A stretch of 64,000 nt of DNA from Rhizobium sp. C1. GTDB lineage: Bacteria; Pseudomonadota; Alphaproteobacteria; Rhizobiales; Rhizobiaceae. Numbering within the stretch: position 1 is the first letter of the stretch; every line of letters starts with the position of its first letter. Positions 26,160 to 35,160 of the stretch are shown here, in pieces. The stretch covers positions 1 to 64,000 of the forward strand of contig NZ_JAJNCY010000008.1 of assembly GCF_021026335.1 (NCBI RefSeq). Direction: 5' to 3'. The notes under the pieces are model-generated. The model had not been told where the DNA came from, searched no databases, and saw only the letters and a list, made by a program, of their open reading frames with translations. Both the position numbers and the translations under genes were made by a program.

Positions 26160-27731
26160 ATGTCTGAATTTGATGCGATCATTCTGGGCGCGGGTCACAA
26201 TGGTCTGGCCGCTGCCGTGCATCTGGCCGCCAGGGGCTGGAAGGTCGCGGTTGTCGAGGCCAAGGCCAGCGCTGGCGGTGCGGTGAAGACGGTCGAGCTG
26301 ATCGAACCGGGCTTCCGCCACGACATTGCCGCCATGAACCTTTCCATGTTCGCCGGTTCCGCCTTTCACCAGACCTATGCCGGGGAGCTGGCCGCCCACG
26401 GCCTGAAATTCGTCCCCGCCCCCAAATGCTTCGCCTCCGTCTTCCCGGACGGTACCCATCTCGGCATCGGCACCGATGCGGCCGCCAACAGGGCGGCCAT
26501 TGCAGCGCTCGCCCCGAAGGATGCGGAAAGTTTCGCCGCCATGTCCGCCGAATTCGGCAACACGGCCCCGCACCTCTTCGGACTGCTCGGCAACCCCATG
26601 CCCTCGCTCGGCAGCGTCAAGGCGGTCTGGAAGGCATGGCGGGCAGGCGGCGTTCCGCTGCTGACCGATATGCTTCGTCTCCTCCTCTCTTCGCCGCGCG
26701 GTTTTCTCGACCGGCATTTCGACAATGAGAAGCTGAAGGCCATGATGGCCGCCTGGGGCCTGCATCTCGACTTCCCGCCGGATGCCGCCGGCGGTGCGCT
26801 TTTTCCCTATCTCGAAACGATGACCAACCAGGCCTTCGGCATGGTAATCGGCGAGGGTGGCGCGGATGCGATCATCAAGGCGATGACGGGTCTGTTGAAG
26901 GCCAAGGGTGGGGAACTCTTCCTCAATTCCCCGGTGGCGTCCGTGGATGTTTCGGGCGGCCGGGCGAAGTCGGTGACGCTCGCCGATGGCCGCAAGCTCA
27001 CGGCGAGGCGCGCAGTCATCTCCAACATCCACCCCAAGCTCCTCTTCAACGGTCTGGTCAAGGGCAGCGCCCTGCCCGGCCGTTTTGCCGATGGTCTCGA
27101 GACCTACCGCCCCGGCCCCGGCGCCATGATGATCCATCTGACGCTGGACGATCTCCCGGATTGGTCCGCCTCGCCGGAATTAAAGTCCTACGCCTATGTC
27201 CACATCGCCCCGAACCTTGCTATGATGAACCGGGTCTATGACGAGGCGGTCTCCGGTCTGCTGCCCCGCGAACCTGCTCTCGTCGTCGGCCAGCCGACGG
27301 CGCTCGATCCGACGCGCGCGCCGGCGGGCAAGCATGTGCTCTGGGTCCAGGTCCGCGTCCTGCCCGCCGAGATCAAGGGTGATGCGGGGGCTGAGATTTC
27401 GGCGACCGATTGGGCGAGCGTGAAGGAAGCCTATGCCGATCGCGTCCTCTCGATCATCGAGAGTTACGCGCCCGGCTTCCGCTCCAAAATCCGCGGCCGC
27501 GCCGTCTGGTCGCCGCTCGATCTGCAGGCGGAGAACCCGAACCTCATCGGCGGCGACAGCCTGTCTGGTTCGCATCATCTCGACCAGAATTTCCTCTTTC
27601 GCCCGGTCGCGGGCTACTCGCGCTACAAGAGTCCGATCGATGGACTTTACATGTGCGGCGCGGCGACCTGGCCGGGCGCCGGTACGGGAGCCGGCTCCGG
27701 CTTCATGCTGGCGAAGATGCTGGCCGGCTGA
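26160..27731 (+). CDS. FAD-dependent oxidoreductase 2 (phytoene desaturase/PYROXD2-like)
   Basis: About 523 residues from ATG 26160, with GGGGGAG upstream; the frame is open to 26067 but the leader is not protein-like. The FAD-binding fold is FDAIILGAGHNGLAAAVHLA (about 3-22), with VAVVEAKASAGGAVKT. The C-terminal signature is YMCGAATWPGAGTGAGSGFML (split, about 500-520). It shares overall order with oxidoreductase 1, including a GQPT and an EPxLxVGQPTxxDPxRAP-like stretch, so the two are paralogues. A MarR gene follows 97 bases downstream. Reaction unknown; participation in the same pathway as the adjacent cyclase is inferred from the shared promoter region. Confidence 0.82.
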   Translation: MSEFDAIILGAGHNGLAAAVHLAARGWKVAVVEAKASAGGAVKTVELIEPGFRHDIAAMNLSMFAGSAFHQTYAGELAAHGLKFVPAPKCFASVFPDGTHLGIGTDAAANRAAIAALAPKDAESFAAMSAEFGNTAPHLFGLLGNPMPSLGSVKAVWKAWRAGGVPLLTDMLRLLLSSPRGFLDRHFDNEKLKAMMAAWGLHLDFPPDAAGGALFPYLETMTNQAFGMVIGEGGADAIIKAMTGLLKAKGGELFLNSPVASVDVSGGRAKSVTLADGRKLTARRAVISNIHPKLLFNGLVKGSALPGRFADGLETYRPGPGAMMIHLTLDDLPDWSASPELKSYAYVHIAPNLAMMNRVYDEAVSGLLPREPALVVGQPTALDPTRAPAGKHVLWVQVRVLPAEIKGDAGAEISATDWASVKEAYADRVLSIIESYAPGFRSKIRGRAVWSPLDLQAENPNLIGGDSLSGSHHLDQNFLFRPVAGYSRYKSPIDGLYMCGAATWPGAGTGAGSGFMLAKMLAG

Positions 27732-27828
27732 GACCATCGCGAGACCTGGGGGCAATTGCTTCAGGTCTCAACGAATGTCTTGACGCGGCCCGGCACTTCC
27801 CGCAGGTAGGGTTCATCTCAACACACGC

Positions 27829-28329
27829 ATGACGGACTCGGCGATGGATCTCGAACTGGTTGCCAGCGACGCCCAGGAGGGCAAGAAGCAGGAGCTGAAG
27901 CTCTGGCTGCGCCTGCTTGCGACGACCAAGCTCATGTCGCAGGAAATCCGCCGGAGGCTCCGCCGCGAATTCGGCGCGACGCTGCCGCAGTTCGACCTGC
28001 TCGCCCAGCTCTATCGCGAGAAGGACGGGCTTCGTCTCGGAGAACTCTCCAGCCGCACCATGGTCACCAACGGCAATGTCACCGGTCTCGTCGAGCGTCT
28101 GGAGGCCGACGGCACGATCATCCGCGAGCGTCTTCCCGACGACAAGCGCGTCACCGTCGCCCGGCTTTCCGAAAAGGGCCGGACCTATTTCGAAGGGATG
28201 GCGGAGGCGCATGAGCGCTGGATCAAGGAAATGATGGCCGAGGTCGAGCCCGCCGTTCTAAAGCGGCTGCTCTCCGAACTCGGCCAGGTCAAGGAATCGG
28301 CTCAGCGGCATCTGTCCGAAGAGGACTGA
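27829..28329 (+). CDS. MarR-family regulator 2
   Basis: 166 residues from ATG 27829 (ATG 27844 is an alternative). The winged helix covers about residues 55-125, with LRLGELSSRTMVTNGNVTGLVERLEADG (split) as the recognition region and DDKRVTVARLSEKG as the wing, the classic MarR RxxxDxR-like wing. The flanking helices give the dimer interface. It follows FAD oxidoreductase 2 in the same direction and may regulate the divergent promoter at 25876-26159. Such MarR proteins often release DNA upon binding aromatic acids. Confidence 0.87.
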   Translation: MTDSAMDLELVASDAQEGKKQELKLWLRLLATTKLMSQEIRRRLRREFGATLPQFDLLAQLYREKDGLRLGELSSRTMVTNGNVTGLVERLEADGTIIRERLPDDKRVTVARLSEKGRTYFEGMAEAHERWIKEMMAEVEPAVLKRLLSELGQVKESAQRHLSEED

Positions 28330-28369
28330 GGGCGAGGGCGCTGGCCCTCTCTAAGTGCCTTTCTCCAAG

Positions 28370-28389
28370 AAGTTCCCCGCGGGGAACTT
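28370..28389. promoter_or_regulatory. parS-like 20-bp perfect palindrome (site 1)
   Basis: AAGTTCCCCGCGGGGAACTT is a perfect palindrome about 270 bases before repA. Its core fits the repABC-type parS pattern GTTNNCNGCNGNNAAC described for rhizobial plasmids. RepB (29836-30900) is the expected binding protein. Confidence 0.8.
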
Positions 28390-28481
28390 TGTATTTTGAG
28401 TGGCGATGGATCGTTCTGCTCCGGCCCGAACGAGCCTCGCTCACTCCGCAATTTCTTGTCTTGCCCCCAACCTTCCGTCTC

Positions 28482-28501
28482 AAGTTCGCCGCGGGGAACT
28501 T
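28482..28501. promoter_or_regulatory. parS-like palindrome (site 2)
   Basis: AAGTTCGCCGCGGGGAACTT differs from site 1 at one base, giving one arm mismatch, and still fits GTTNNCNGCNGNNAAC. Centres of the two sites are 112 bases apart. The interval 28330-28660 otherwise holds no gene and probably includes the repA promoter. Confidence 0.75.
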
Positions 28502-28660
28502 TTCCGGATCCTGACCCCATTTGCCCGCCCTTCCCGAATCGTCGTACCCTGTTACGCGGATTTCCGAAAATTTCGATTTTTTGCGTAGTCTCGCCCCGAT
28601 CAACATTTTGTTAACCATAGTCTGTAACATGGGGTCACTTCAAAAGGAGAGGATCGCCAT

Positions 28661-29839
28661 TTGACACGGCACCTGAGCAGCCTCGATTTCATGCAGACAT
28701 TTTCCGCCAAGCTCGACGGGGCTCTGCGCAATCTGTCGCTCGCCCAATATCCGCCCGACGCCCACCGCACCATGCGCAAGTTTGCGTCTTCCGAAGTGGC
28801 CCAGCTTCTCGATGTGACGGAGGCCTATATCCGGCAGATTTCACTGAAGGGGAGGGGCCCGGAGCCGGAAGTGGCGGCCAATGGGCGGCGGCTCTACTCG
28901 GTCGAGCAGATCCTCGAACTGCGCCTGCTGCTCGCCGAAAACGGCCGGAAAAAGTGGATCAATCCGCGCCGGGCGCAAGGCGAGCCCTGTCAGGTGATTG
29001 CGGTCACCAACTTCAAGGGCGGCTCATCCAAGACCTCCACGACGATCCATCTCGGTCATTATCTCGCGCTGAAAGGCTACCGCGTTCTCGCCATCGATCT
29101 CGATCCGCAGGCCTCGCTTACCGCGCTTCACGGTGCGCTGGAAGGCTTCGATCCGCGCGAGGGCGAGACCTTCTATTCGGCGATCCGCTTCGACGAGCCG
29201 GTCGCCACCGAAACGCTGATCCACAAGACGCATATTGCCGGCTTCGATGTCATCTGCGCCGGGCTTGAACTGACCGAGTTCGAAACCGCCGTGGCGCTGG
29301 AAATGCGCAATACCGGCGGCACGGGTTTCTTGTTGAGGGTCAATCAGGCGATCGAGCAGGTGGTGGATCGCTATGACGTAATCCTGATGGATTCCGCGCC
29401 CTCGCTCAACTTCCTGACGCTCTCGTCGCTGACGGCCGCGACCGGCGTTCTGATCCCGGTGCCGGCGCATATGCTGGATGTGGATTCGACGGCGAAGTTC
29501 CTTGAGCTGGCCGGCTCCTACATGCAGATCCTCGCCGATATCGGTGCGACCGCGCAGTGGGATTTCGCCAAGTTCCTGATCACCAAATTCGAGCCCAACG
29601 ACCATCCGCAGGCCAATATGATGGCCCTCATGCGGCAGGTCTTCGGCAATGATCTGCTTTTGAACATGGTCATCAAGTCCACGGCGGTCGCGGATGCGCT
29701 AACATGGAAGCAGAGCCTGTACGAGGTGCAGCGGGCGCGATTCTCCGCGCCCAAGACCTATGACCGGGCGATCGAATCGATCAATGCGGCGAACGCAGAG
29801 ATCGAGCAACTGCTTTGGAACGCATGGGGGCGTCAATGA
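28661..29839 (+). CDS. repA: Plasmid partitioning ATPase RepA (ParA type)
   Basis: 392 residues. The start TTG 28661 is supported by AAGGAGAGG 8 bases upstream; the first ATG (28691) would remove ten residues. An N-terminal helix-turn-helix region (FASSEVAQLLDVTEAYIRQIS, split; about 40-60) precedes the ParA ATPase: deviant Walker A KGGSSKTST (about 117-125) with the signature lysine, VLAIDLDPQASLTAL, and VILMDSAPSLNF. RepA drives segregation with RepB and represses the operon. Its stop overlaps the repB start by 4 bases. It is typical of alphaproteobacterial repABC units, but no repC follows. Confidence 0.93.
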   Translation: MTRHLSSLDFMQTFSAKLDGALRNLSLAQYPPDAHRTMRKFASSEVAQLLDVTEAYIRQISLKGRGPEPEVAANGRRLYSVEQILELRLLLAENGRKKWINPRRAQGEPCQVIAVTNFKGGSSKTSTTIHLGHYLALKGYRVLAIDLDPQASLTALHGALEGFDPREGETFYSAIRFDEPVATETLIHKTHIAGFDVICAGLELTEFETAVALEMRNTGGTGFLLRVNQAIEQVVDRYDVILMDSAPSLNFLTLSSLTAATGVLIPVPAHMLDVDSTAKFLELAGSYMQILADIGATAQWDFAKFLITKFEPNDHPQANMMALMRQVFGNDLLLNMVIKSTAVADALTWKQSLYEVQRARFSAPKTYDRAIESINAANAEIEQLLWNAWGRQ

Positions 29840-30900
29840 GCCGGAAGGATTCGAAGGGCATGTTCGCCAATGTGCTCGGCAAGCTGGGGGAGGGGGCTGC
29901 AGACAGCGCACCGTCCACGACTGCCGGCACGCAGGCCGCAGCACCATCCGCGCCGAAGCCGCTCACCTCGCCGCATCTGATGAAGGTGGCCGCCGGCGTG
30001 CGCCAGATCCAGGAGCGCGGCGAGCTGATCGACAAGCTCCTGAAAGAGGGTGGTCAGGTGGTCGAGCTTGACCCGGATCAGGTCCTGCCGTCCGCGCTCG
30101 CCGACCGTTTCGAAGGGGCCTATGACGACACGGCGATTTCGGAGCTGGTGATCAGCATGGCCGATCGCGGCCAGATCGTGCCGGGTCTCGTGCGCCCGGT
30201 TCCGGCAGAGGGCGGCGAGCCGCAGCGCTACCAGATCGTCTATGGCCGCCGGCGTCTGGCCGCCGCCAAGAAGCTCGGCCTCAAGTTCAAGGCGGTGGTG
30301 CGCGAGCTTACCGACGAACAGGCCGTCATCTACCAGGGCGAGGAAAACACCGCCCGCAACGATCTGACCTATATCGAGAAATGCGCCTTCGCACTGACCA
30401 TGGAAAAGGCCGGCTATTCGCGCAACACGATTGCCGCCTCGCTCTCCACCGGCAAGTCGCATATTTCCGAGATGATCCGGCTGGCCAACACGCTGCCGGA
30501 CAAGCTGGTCCGCACCATCGGCTCCGCGCCGGAAATCGGCCGGCGGCGCTGGATCGAGCTGATGGAAAAGTGGATCACGCACCAGCATTCGCATGTCATG
30601 GTGCAGGAAGTGCTGGATTTCGCCGGCAAGAACATGACGAGCGAGGAGCGCTTTGCACTCGCCATGTCGTCCATGTTCGTCAAGGCATTGAAGCCGGCGC
30701 CCAAGGATCCCGGCCCGTTGACGGTTGTGTCGCGCGGCATCAAGCTGGTCGATGTGACCTATGGCAAGGCGGGCGGCAGGATGGTGTTCAGCAAGTCGGT
30801 CCCGGCCGATTTCGTCGCCTATCTGGCCGAGCGCATGGAAGAACTTCACGACGCCTACCACAAGGACGCGTCGCGCAGGAATGAACAGAAACGGAGTTAA
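29836..30900 (+). CDS. repB: Plasmid partitioning protein RepB (ParB type)
   Basis: About 354 residues from ATG 29836, overlapping the repA stop (ATGA). The N-terminus MSRKDSKGMFANVLGKL is the usual RepB opening. The ParB nuclease-like domain runs about 75-185 (VIYGRRRLAAAKKLGL-type segment, with QGEENTARNDLTYIEKC), followed by the helix-turn-helix GYSRNTIAASLSTGKSHISEM (split; about 195-215) that should bind the parS-like palindromes upstream of repA. RepB normally also leads into a repB-repC gap encoding an antisense RNA; here the following 240 bases show neither a repC nor a clear antisense RNA gene. Confidence 0.93.
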   Translation: MSRKDSKGMFANVLGKLGEGAADSAPSTTAGTQAAAPSAPKPLTSPHLMKVAAGVRQIQERGELIDKLLKEGGQVVELDPDQVLPSALADRFEGAYDDTAISELVISMADRGQIVPGLVRPVPAEGGEPQRYQIVYGRRRLAAAKKLGLKFKAVVRELTDEQAVIYQGEENTARNDLTYIEKCAFALTMEKAGYSRNTIAASLSTGKSHISEMIRLANTLPDKLVRTIGSAPEIGRRRWIELMEKWITHQHSHVMVQEVLDFAGKNMTSEERFALAMSSMFVKALKPAPKDPGPLTVVSRGIKLVDVTYGKAGGRMVFSKSVPADFVAYLAERMEELHDAYHKDASRRNEQKRS

Positions 30901-31140
30901 ACTCCTATTCGAAGAACGAGCACTCCGCCGAAGACACGATGATCGTGTTTCCCTCCCATGCACAAGTGTCGCTGCGCGCTCGCGGCATGGCCGTGACGCG
31001 TCTCCGGATGCATTCCCATACCCATTGCATGGATGACGACGCTTGCGGCCCTCCCGCTCAAGCGCCTTCATCTTCTCGTCCACATCGCTGTGCAGTTCCG
31101 CTCTCTTGCCACTGCCGACATTGGGCCCGATCGTCCTGCT
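30901..31140. other. Gap after repB where repC would be expected
   Basis: No gene is recognised. In repABC replicons a ~50-base antisense RNA gene and the ~400-residue repC initiator gene follow repB. Here the sequence runs straight to the stop codon of a minus-strand BatD gene at 31141. No frame in 30901-32200 on the plus strand resembles RepC. Confidence 0.75.
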
Positions 31141-32895
31141 TCAAGCCGGATAGAGAGACGGTAGCTTCGACGACGTGTTACTTTGCGCATGGCCGATCTT
31201 GCGGTCTTCCCTTGCAAGCACGTCAAGCCGGTCGCGGACCTGAGCTTCTGCAGTTTCTGCCGCAGGCGCAAAGGCTGCTTTTTCCAGGCCGGCAATTGCC
31301 TCTCGGGCGGCATTGGTCATGGCCGGGTCACCACCCGCCAGCCGACGCCAGGCGAGAACACAGCCGTAGGATCCGCGCAGATCGCCAGATTTTCCCTTGC
31401 TGACTGCCAGGGCCAGCTGCTTGCGGCGTTCGGAAACCGTGTCGGGGCGTTCTTGGGTGGACGCATTCGCCGCTACGGCTTTACGAGGGCTTTTATCCGG
31501 GCGCTGCTTTCGTCTGAAATAGAGGGCGGCGCTGCCGAGTGCCGCCAGAACCGCGACAGCTCCCAGACCGGCAAAAAGATAGGCAGGCAATGCCTCGCTG
31601 GTTTGCTGCTGCGCATGCGACTCGACCGGAGAGGCCGGTTCAGCTTTGGGTGTCGCTGCGGCTTGGTTAGCAGGCGGGATGGTTCCCTCGGCCTTGATGA
31701 CTTCGCTTGGCAGGGTCGCGGTTTTTGCTTTTCCCGAGACGCTATCGGTCCAGTTCACCTTGATCTCCGGGAGCGTTATCTCACCGCCACGGGTTGGGAC
31801 CACGGACAGGAGAAAATCCTTTCTGGCGACAGTGCCGTCAGCCGTTTGATCTTCGCCTGTCTTGACGTCATCAACATAAATGCGCGCGCCATCCGGGTTT
31901 TCGAACGAGAGGTCGGGAAGCTGGACTGCGCTCGCGCCAAGGGCCAGAAGACTGACGCGCCGGGTGACCGCCTCTCCTTCCTTGAAGACCGGGTGCTCGG
32001 GAGACCACTTGGAGGTTAGCTGGACGTCCTTGGCAGGGAGGAACCACTGATGCTGCCCGGAGCCGGCGTTGGGATCGGCGCGAACAGTCACCTTGATCGG
32101 TTCGGAGCGAATGGCAAACGGCTTGCCGCTATCAAACATGTCGCTGAACATGGACGAGGGGAACCCCTCAAAGCCAACGTCTGCGAATGGATCGCGTCCC
32201 TGCGCTGAAGGGTCCTCGACGGAGCCGCGCAGGACGAAGGGGGGGATTTCGATGGCACCCTTCTGCTGTGGCTTGAGCATATAGGTGCGCTCGATCACGT
32301 TGACCGTCTGCCCGTTCCGGGTGACCTGGCTCACCTTGTCCTCGCCGCGTTTAGCCAGTTCAAATGCGCTGGATTGCGGCGCGATGAGTTCGGCGCTCTT
32401 TATGGGCGCGCTGGTCTCGATCCGGACGGTCAGCGGCGTTTCCTGAAACAGAAAGGGGTCGCCGTCTTTAAGGGTAGCCGACAGATCGATCCCTGTGGCC
32501 CCCGTGGCTTTGGGCATGGATCCCGCATCCACCACCTTGATGGGGATGGGCGAACTGCTCAGGCTTCCTGCACTGATTGCCGGAATTTCGAGTGTGCCCT
32601 TCGATTTCGGCGACAGGGACACAATCCAGCTCTCGCTTTCGGAACGTTGCCCGTTGATGATTTGCGTCGACGAGGACTGCGATGTGCCGAGGACGTCGAA
32701 ATCCTTCTCCAGCGGCGTGAGATCCGGGCTTGCGTCCGTCTGGCCGTTGGTCGTCAGGGTCAGCTGAAACGTATCCCCTTCCGCCACCGTGCCACTGTTC
32801 ACCTGGGCGGAGAGCCCCGCGGCGAAGGCAGGAACGGCAAGCGCAATCGAAAGAGCAGCAGCGCTGACTGTGGTCTTGAGTCTGTTGAGATTCAT
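31141..32895 (-). CDS. BatD-like protein (oxygen tolerance family)
   Basis: 584 residues. A signal peptide is present (LSIALAVPAFAAGLSA, cleavage near residue 27). The periplasmic part consists of immunoglobulin-like repeats as in the BatD/PF13584 family (VNSGTVAEGDTFQLTLTTNG near residue 32). One membrane helix is at about 440-460 (LFAGLGAVAVLAALGSAALYF, split), with a cytoplasmic tail of about 120 residues. It is the last gene of the MoxR-DUF58-DUF4381-BatA-BatB operon, 14 bases after BatB. Bat proteins are linked to stress tolerance and to MoxR-assisted assembly of envelope complexes; the exact role is not settled. Confidence 0.85.
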   Translation of the reverse strand: MNLNRLKTTVSAAALSIALAVPAFAAGLSAQVNSGTVAEGDTFQLTLTTNGQTDASPDLTPLEKDFDVLGTSQSSSTQIINGQRSESESWIVSLSPKSKGTLEIPAISAGSLSSSPIPIKVVDAGSMPKATGATGIDLSATLKDGDPFLFQETPLTVRIETSAPIKSAELIAPQSSAFELAKRGEDKVSQVTRNGQTVNVIERTYMLKPQQKGAIEIPPFVLRGSVEDPSAQGRDPFADVGFEGFPSSMFSDMFDSGKPFAIRSEPIKVTVRADPNAGSGQHQWFLPAKDVQLTSKWSPEHPVFKEGEAVTRRVSLLALGASAVQLPDLSFENPDGARIYVDDVKTGEDQTADGTVARKDFLLSVVPTRGGEITLPEIKVNWTDSVSGKAKTATLPSEVIKAEGTIPPANQAAATPKAEPASPVESHAQQQTSEALPAYLFAGLGAVAVLAALGSAALYFRRKQRPDKSPRKAVAANASTQERPDTVSERRKQLALAVSKGKSGDLRGSYGCVLAWRRLAGGDPAMTNAAREAIAGLEKAAFAPAAETAEAQVRDRLDVLAREDRKIGHAQSNTSSKLPSLYPA

Positions 32896-32909
32896 GGTTC
32901 TGCTTCCTC

Positions 32910-35159
32910 TTAGTTGGCGCCAGACCGAAGCTCGGCGTAATGTTGACGAATACGGGCGCGCAGCAGGCCGGACGGGTCGTCAGGCACCTCGCGCAATTGT
33001 TGCTCTACCGCCTGATCGACGACCGGAGCGCCGGGAACGGAGGCCTTCACCGGCTTGCCGCCGTTGTCCTTGCCATTGCCGTCCAGCATGCTGGCAAGCA
33101 TTTTCGACAGAGCGTTTTCACTGTCCTTGCGGGCTTGTTCGCTGCCATTCCCGGAAGCGCTTGCCTGCTGGCGGGCCTCGGCAGCCTTCTGTGCGGCCTT
33201 GTCCGCCTGGGCAAGGCCCTCTGGACCGCTCTTGTCCTGTTGTTGCTGACCGGCCTGCTCGTTGGCGCTTTGCTGGCCCTGCGGATTGGTTGCAGAGGCC
33301 TCTTGCTTCTGTTCCTTGCCGGCAGCCGCATTCTGATCCTGGGCTTTTTCAGCCGCGCTTTTCTCGGCTCCGGCCTTTGGAGACTGGCCGCCTTTCGCCT
33401 CGTCGGCGGGCTTTGAAGATTGGGCCGATGCCTGGTCTCTGGGTTGTTCGCCCTGCGACGCGCTTTGCTGACCGACGCCGTTTTGCGAACCGTTTTCCTG
33501 CCCCGGCTGAGTGGCAGACTGTTGCTGATCGCCGGATTGGCCGCCGGTCTGCTTCTGCTTCGAACCGGACTGCTGATCTTGTTGACCCTGCTGGCCGGAT
33601 TGTCCCTGAGACTGCTGCTGGTCCTGTTTCTGACCTTTGCCGCCGGCCTGCTGCTGCTGGTTCTGTTGGCCACCCGCATTTTGCTGCTTCTGCTGGCCTT
33701 GAGAGCCGGACTGCTGATTTTGCTGGCCGGACTGGCCCTGAGATTGCTGCTGTTTGTTTTTCTCCTGTTCCTGCTGCCTTTTCTGCTCGTCGAGCAGCTT
33801 CTGAACCAGATCACGATTGTACTTCGCGTCCGCGTCATGAGGGTTGGAAGCCAGCGCCTGATCATACGCGCCGAGCGCCTCCTTCAGTTGGCCGGATTTG
33901 GCAAGCGCGTTGCCGCGATTATAGGCGCTGGCGGAAAAGTCCTGAGCCGCCGTCTTGTAATCTCCCGCCCGGTAGGCGGCGCTGCCGCGCCATGAGGGTG
34001 TCTCGAACTTGCCGGACGCGGTCTTGTAATCCCCTGAGGCAAAGGCTTTCTTGCCCTGCTGATCAGAAGTCGCCCAAAGGTCCTGCCAGGTTCCGGCATG
34101 AGCGGGCCGGGTTGCAATGCCGGGCACGAAATTCAGGCATGCGATCAGTCCGATGCTGAAGACCAAACCGCGGCGGAAGGCAAAGGCCAGAAGAAGGACC
34201 GGCAGGATCAGGAGCCAGTAGCCCATATCGACCCAGCCATCAGCGTGGAAGTCATCAACCTTGCCGGCAGTCTCAACCTTGTCCGTCTTCGGCAGGATGC
34301 GGTCCAGGTCGGCGCTGTTTGCAGTCACGCTGGAATAGGTACCGCCACCGGCGCTGGCGACCGCGCTCAGACCTTCGGCGTCAAGCGAGGTCGTCACTTT
34401 TCCGCCAGAGCTGTCGGTAATGGCCTGACCGCCCGCAGTCTGCAATGTTGCACCCTTTTCGGTGCCGATGCCGAGAACCGAGACGGTGTAGCCGGCTTTG
34501 CGTGCAGCGGCGGCGGCCTTTTCCGTTGCCGCCCTATTGCCGGCATTGTCGGCGAGCAGCACGATTTTGCCGCGCGAAGCGTGCGCGCCCTTCAGGACGG
34601 ACTCTGCCTCGGAGATGGCAAGATCGGGCCGGTCGCCCAAAACCGGCATCAGATTGGTGGAAAGTTCGGGAATCATCTGCGAAATCACCTTCTGGTCGCT
34701 CGTCAGGGGAGCGGCGACAAAGGGGACGTCCGAATAGATGACCAGTGCGCGCTCATTGCCTTCCGTGCGCGCAAGAATGTCGCGCAGCTTGTGCACCGCG
34801 GTGCGCAGACGGCTCGGCGACAGGTCGTCTGAGTTCATGGATTGCGCCAGACTGAGGACTGCGACCACGGGCTCCCCACTGGTGAAGGAGGGCATCTGGG
34901 CCTTTTCCCAGGTCGGCCCGGCCAGCGCCGTCACCAGGACCAGCAGCATGGCCGCTGCCGCTGATGGCAAGACGCGCGATGCGCGGGCGGTAGCGCCGCT
35001 TATGGCCAGATGGCGCAGCAGATGGGCGTCCACATATCTGCCCCAGTCGCTGCCGGTGGCGTTCTTGCTGGCCCTGAGGACGAGCCATAAAAGAAGGCCC
35101 GCCGGGATCAGCGCCCAGAACCATTCCGGGCGCAGGAAGTGGAATAGGTTGGTTTCCAT
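32910..35159 (-). CDS. BatB/BatC-type VWA-TPR protein with glutamine-rich tail
   Basis: 749 residues. Two N-terminal helices (about 14-30 and 65-82) are followed by a von Willebrand A-like domain (about 95-290), another two helices (about 315-350), a TPR segment (AYNRGNALAKSGQLKEALGAY, split; about 400-450), then about 220 residues very rich in Q, G, S, A and K. The VWA metal site is broken: residues 103-107 read SLAQS where DxSxS is expected, whereas the neighbour BatA keeps DLSGS. The tail suggests a flexible periplasmic or cytosolic arm. It combines BatB and BatC functions in one protein. The start ATG 35159 is one base from the BatA stop. Confidence 0.85.
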   Translation of the reverse strand: METNLFHFLRPEWFWALIPAGLLLWLVLRASKNATGSDWGRYVDAHLLRHLAISGATARASRVLPSAAAAMLLVLVTALAGPTWEKAQMPSFTSGEPVVAVLSLAQSMNSDDLSPSRLRTAVHKLRDILARTEGNERALVIYSDVPFVAAPLTSDQKVISQMIPELSTNLMPVLGDRPDLAISEAESVLKGAHASRGKIVLLADNAGNRAATEKAAAAARKAGYTVSVLGIGTEKGATLQTAGGQAITDSSGGKVTTSLDAEGLSAVASAGGGTYSSVTANSADLDRILPKTDKVETAGKVDDFHADGWVDMGYWLLILPVLLLAFAFRRGLVFSIGLIACLNFVPGIATRPAHAGTWQDLWATSDQQGKKAFASGDYKTASGKFETPSWRGSAAYRAGDYKTAAQDFSASAYNRGNALAKSGQLKEALGAYDQALASNPHDADAKYNRDLVQKLLDEQKRQQEQEKNKQQQSQGQSGQQNQQSGSQGQQKQQNAGGQQNQQQQAGGKGQKQDQQQSQGQSGQQGQQDQQSGSKQKQTGGQSGDQQQSATQPGQENGSQNGVGQQSASQGEQPRDQASAQSSKPADEAKGGQSPKAGAEKSAAEKAQDQNAAAGKEQKQEASATNPQGQQSANEQAGQQQQDKSGPEGLAQADKAAQKAAEARQQASASGNGSEQARKDSENALSKMLASMLDGNGKDNGGKPVKASVPGAPVVDQAVEQQLREVPDDPSGLLRARIRQHYAELRSGAN

Positions 35160-35160
35160 G

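Noticed and set aside
30939-31403. Plus-strand frame after repB as a candidate repC
   Set aside because: The translation has no RepC features, most of it is antisense to the BatD gene, and it lacks a ribosome site; repC appears to be absent.
33050-33760. Repetitive DNA in the BatB-like gene as a possible CRISPR or tandem repeat array
   Set aside because: The repetition is irregular codon-level repetition encoding a Q-rich protein tail in an intact reading frame; there are no uniform repeats and spacers.
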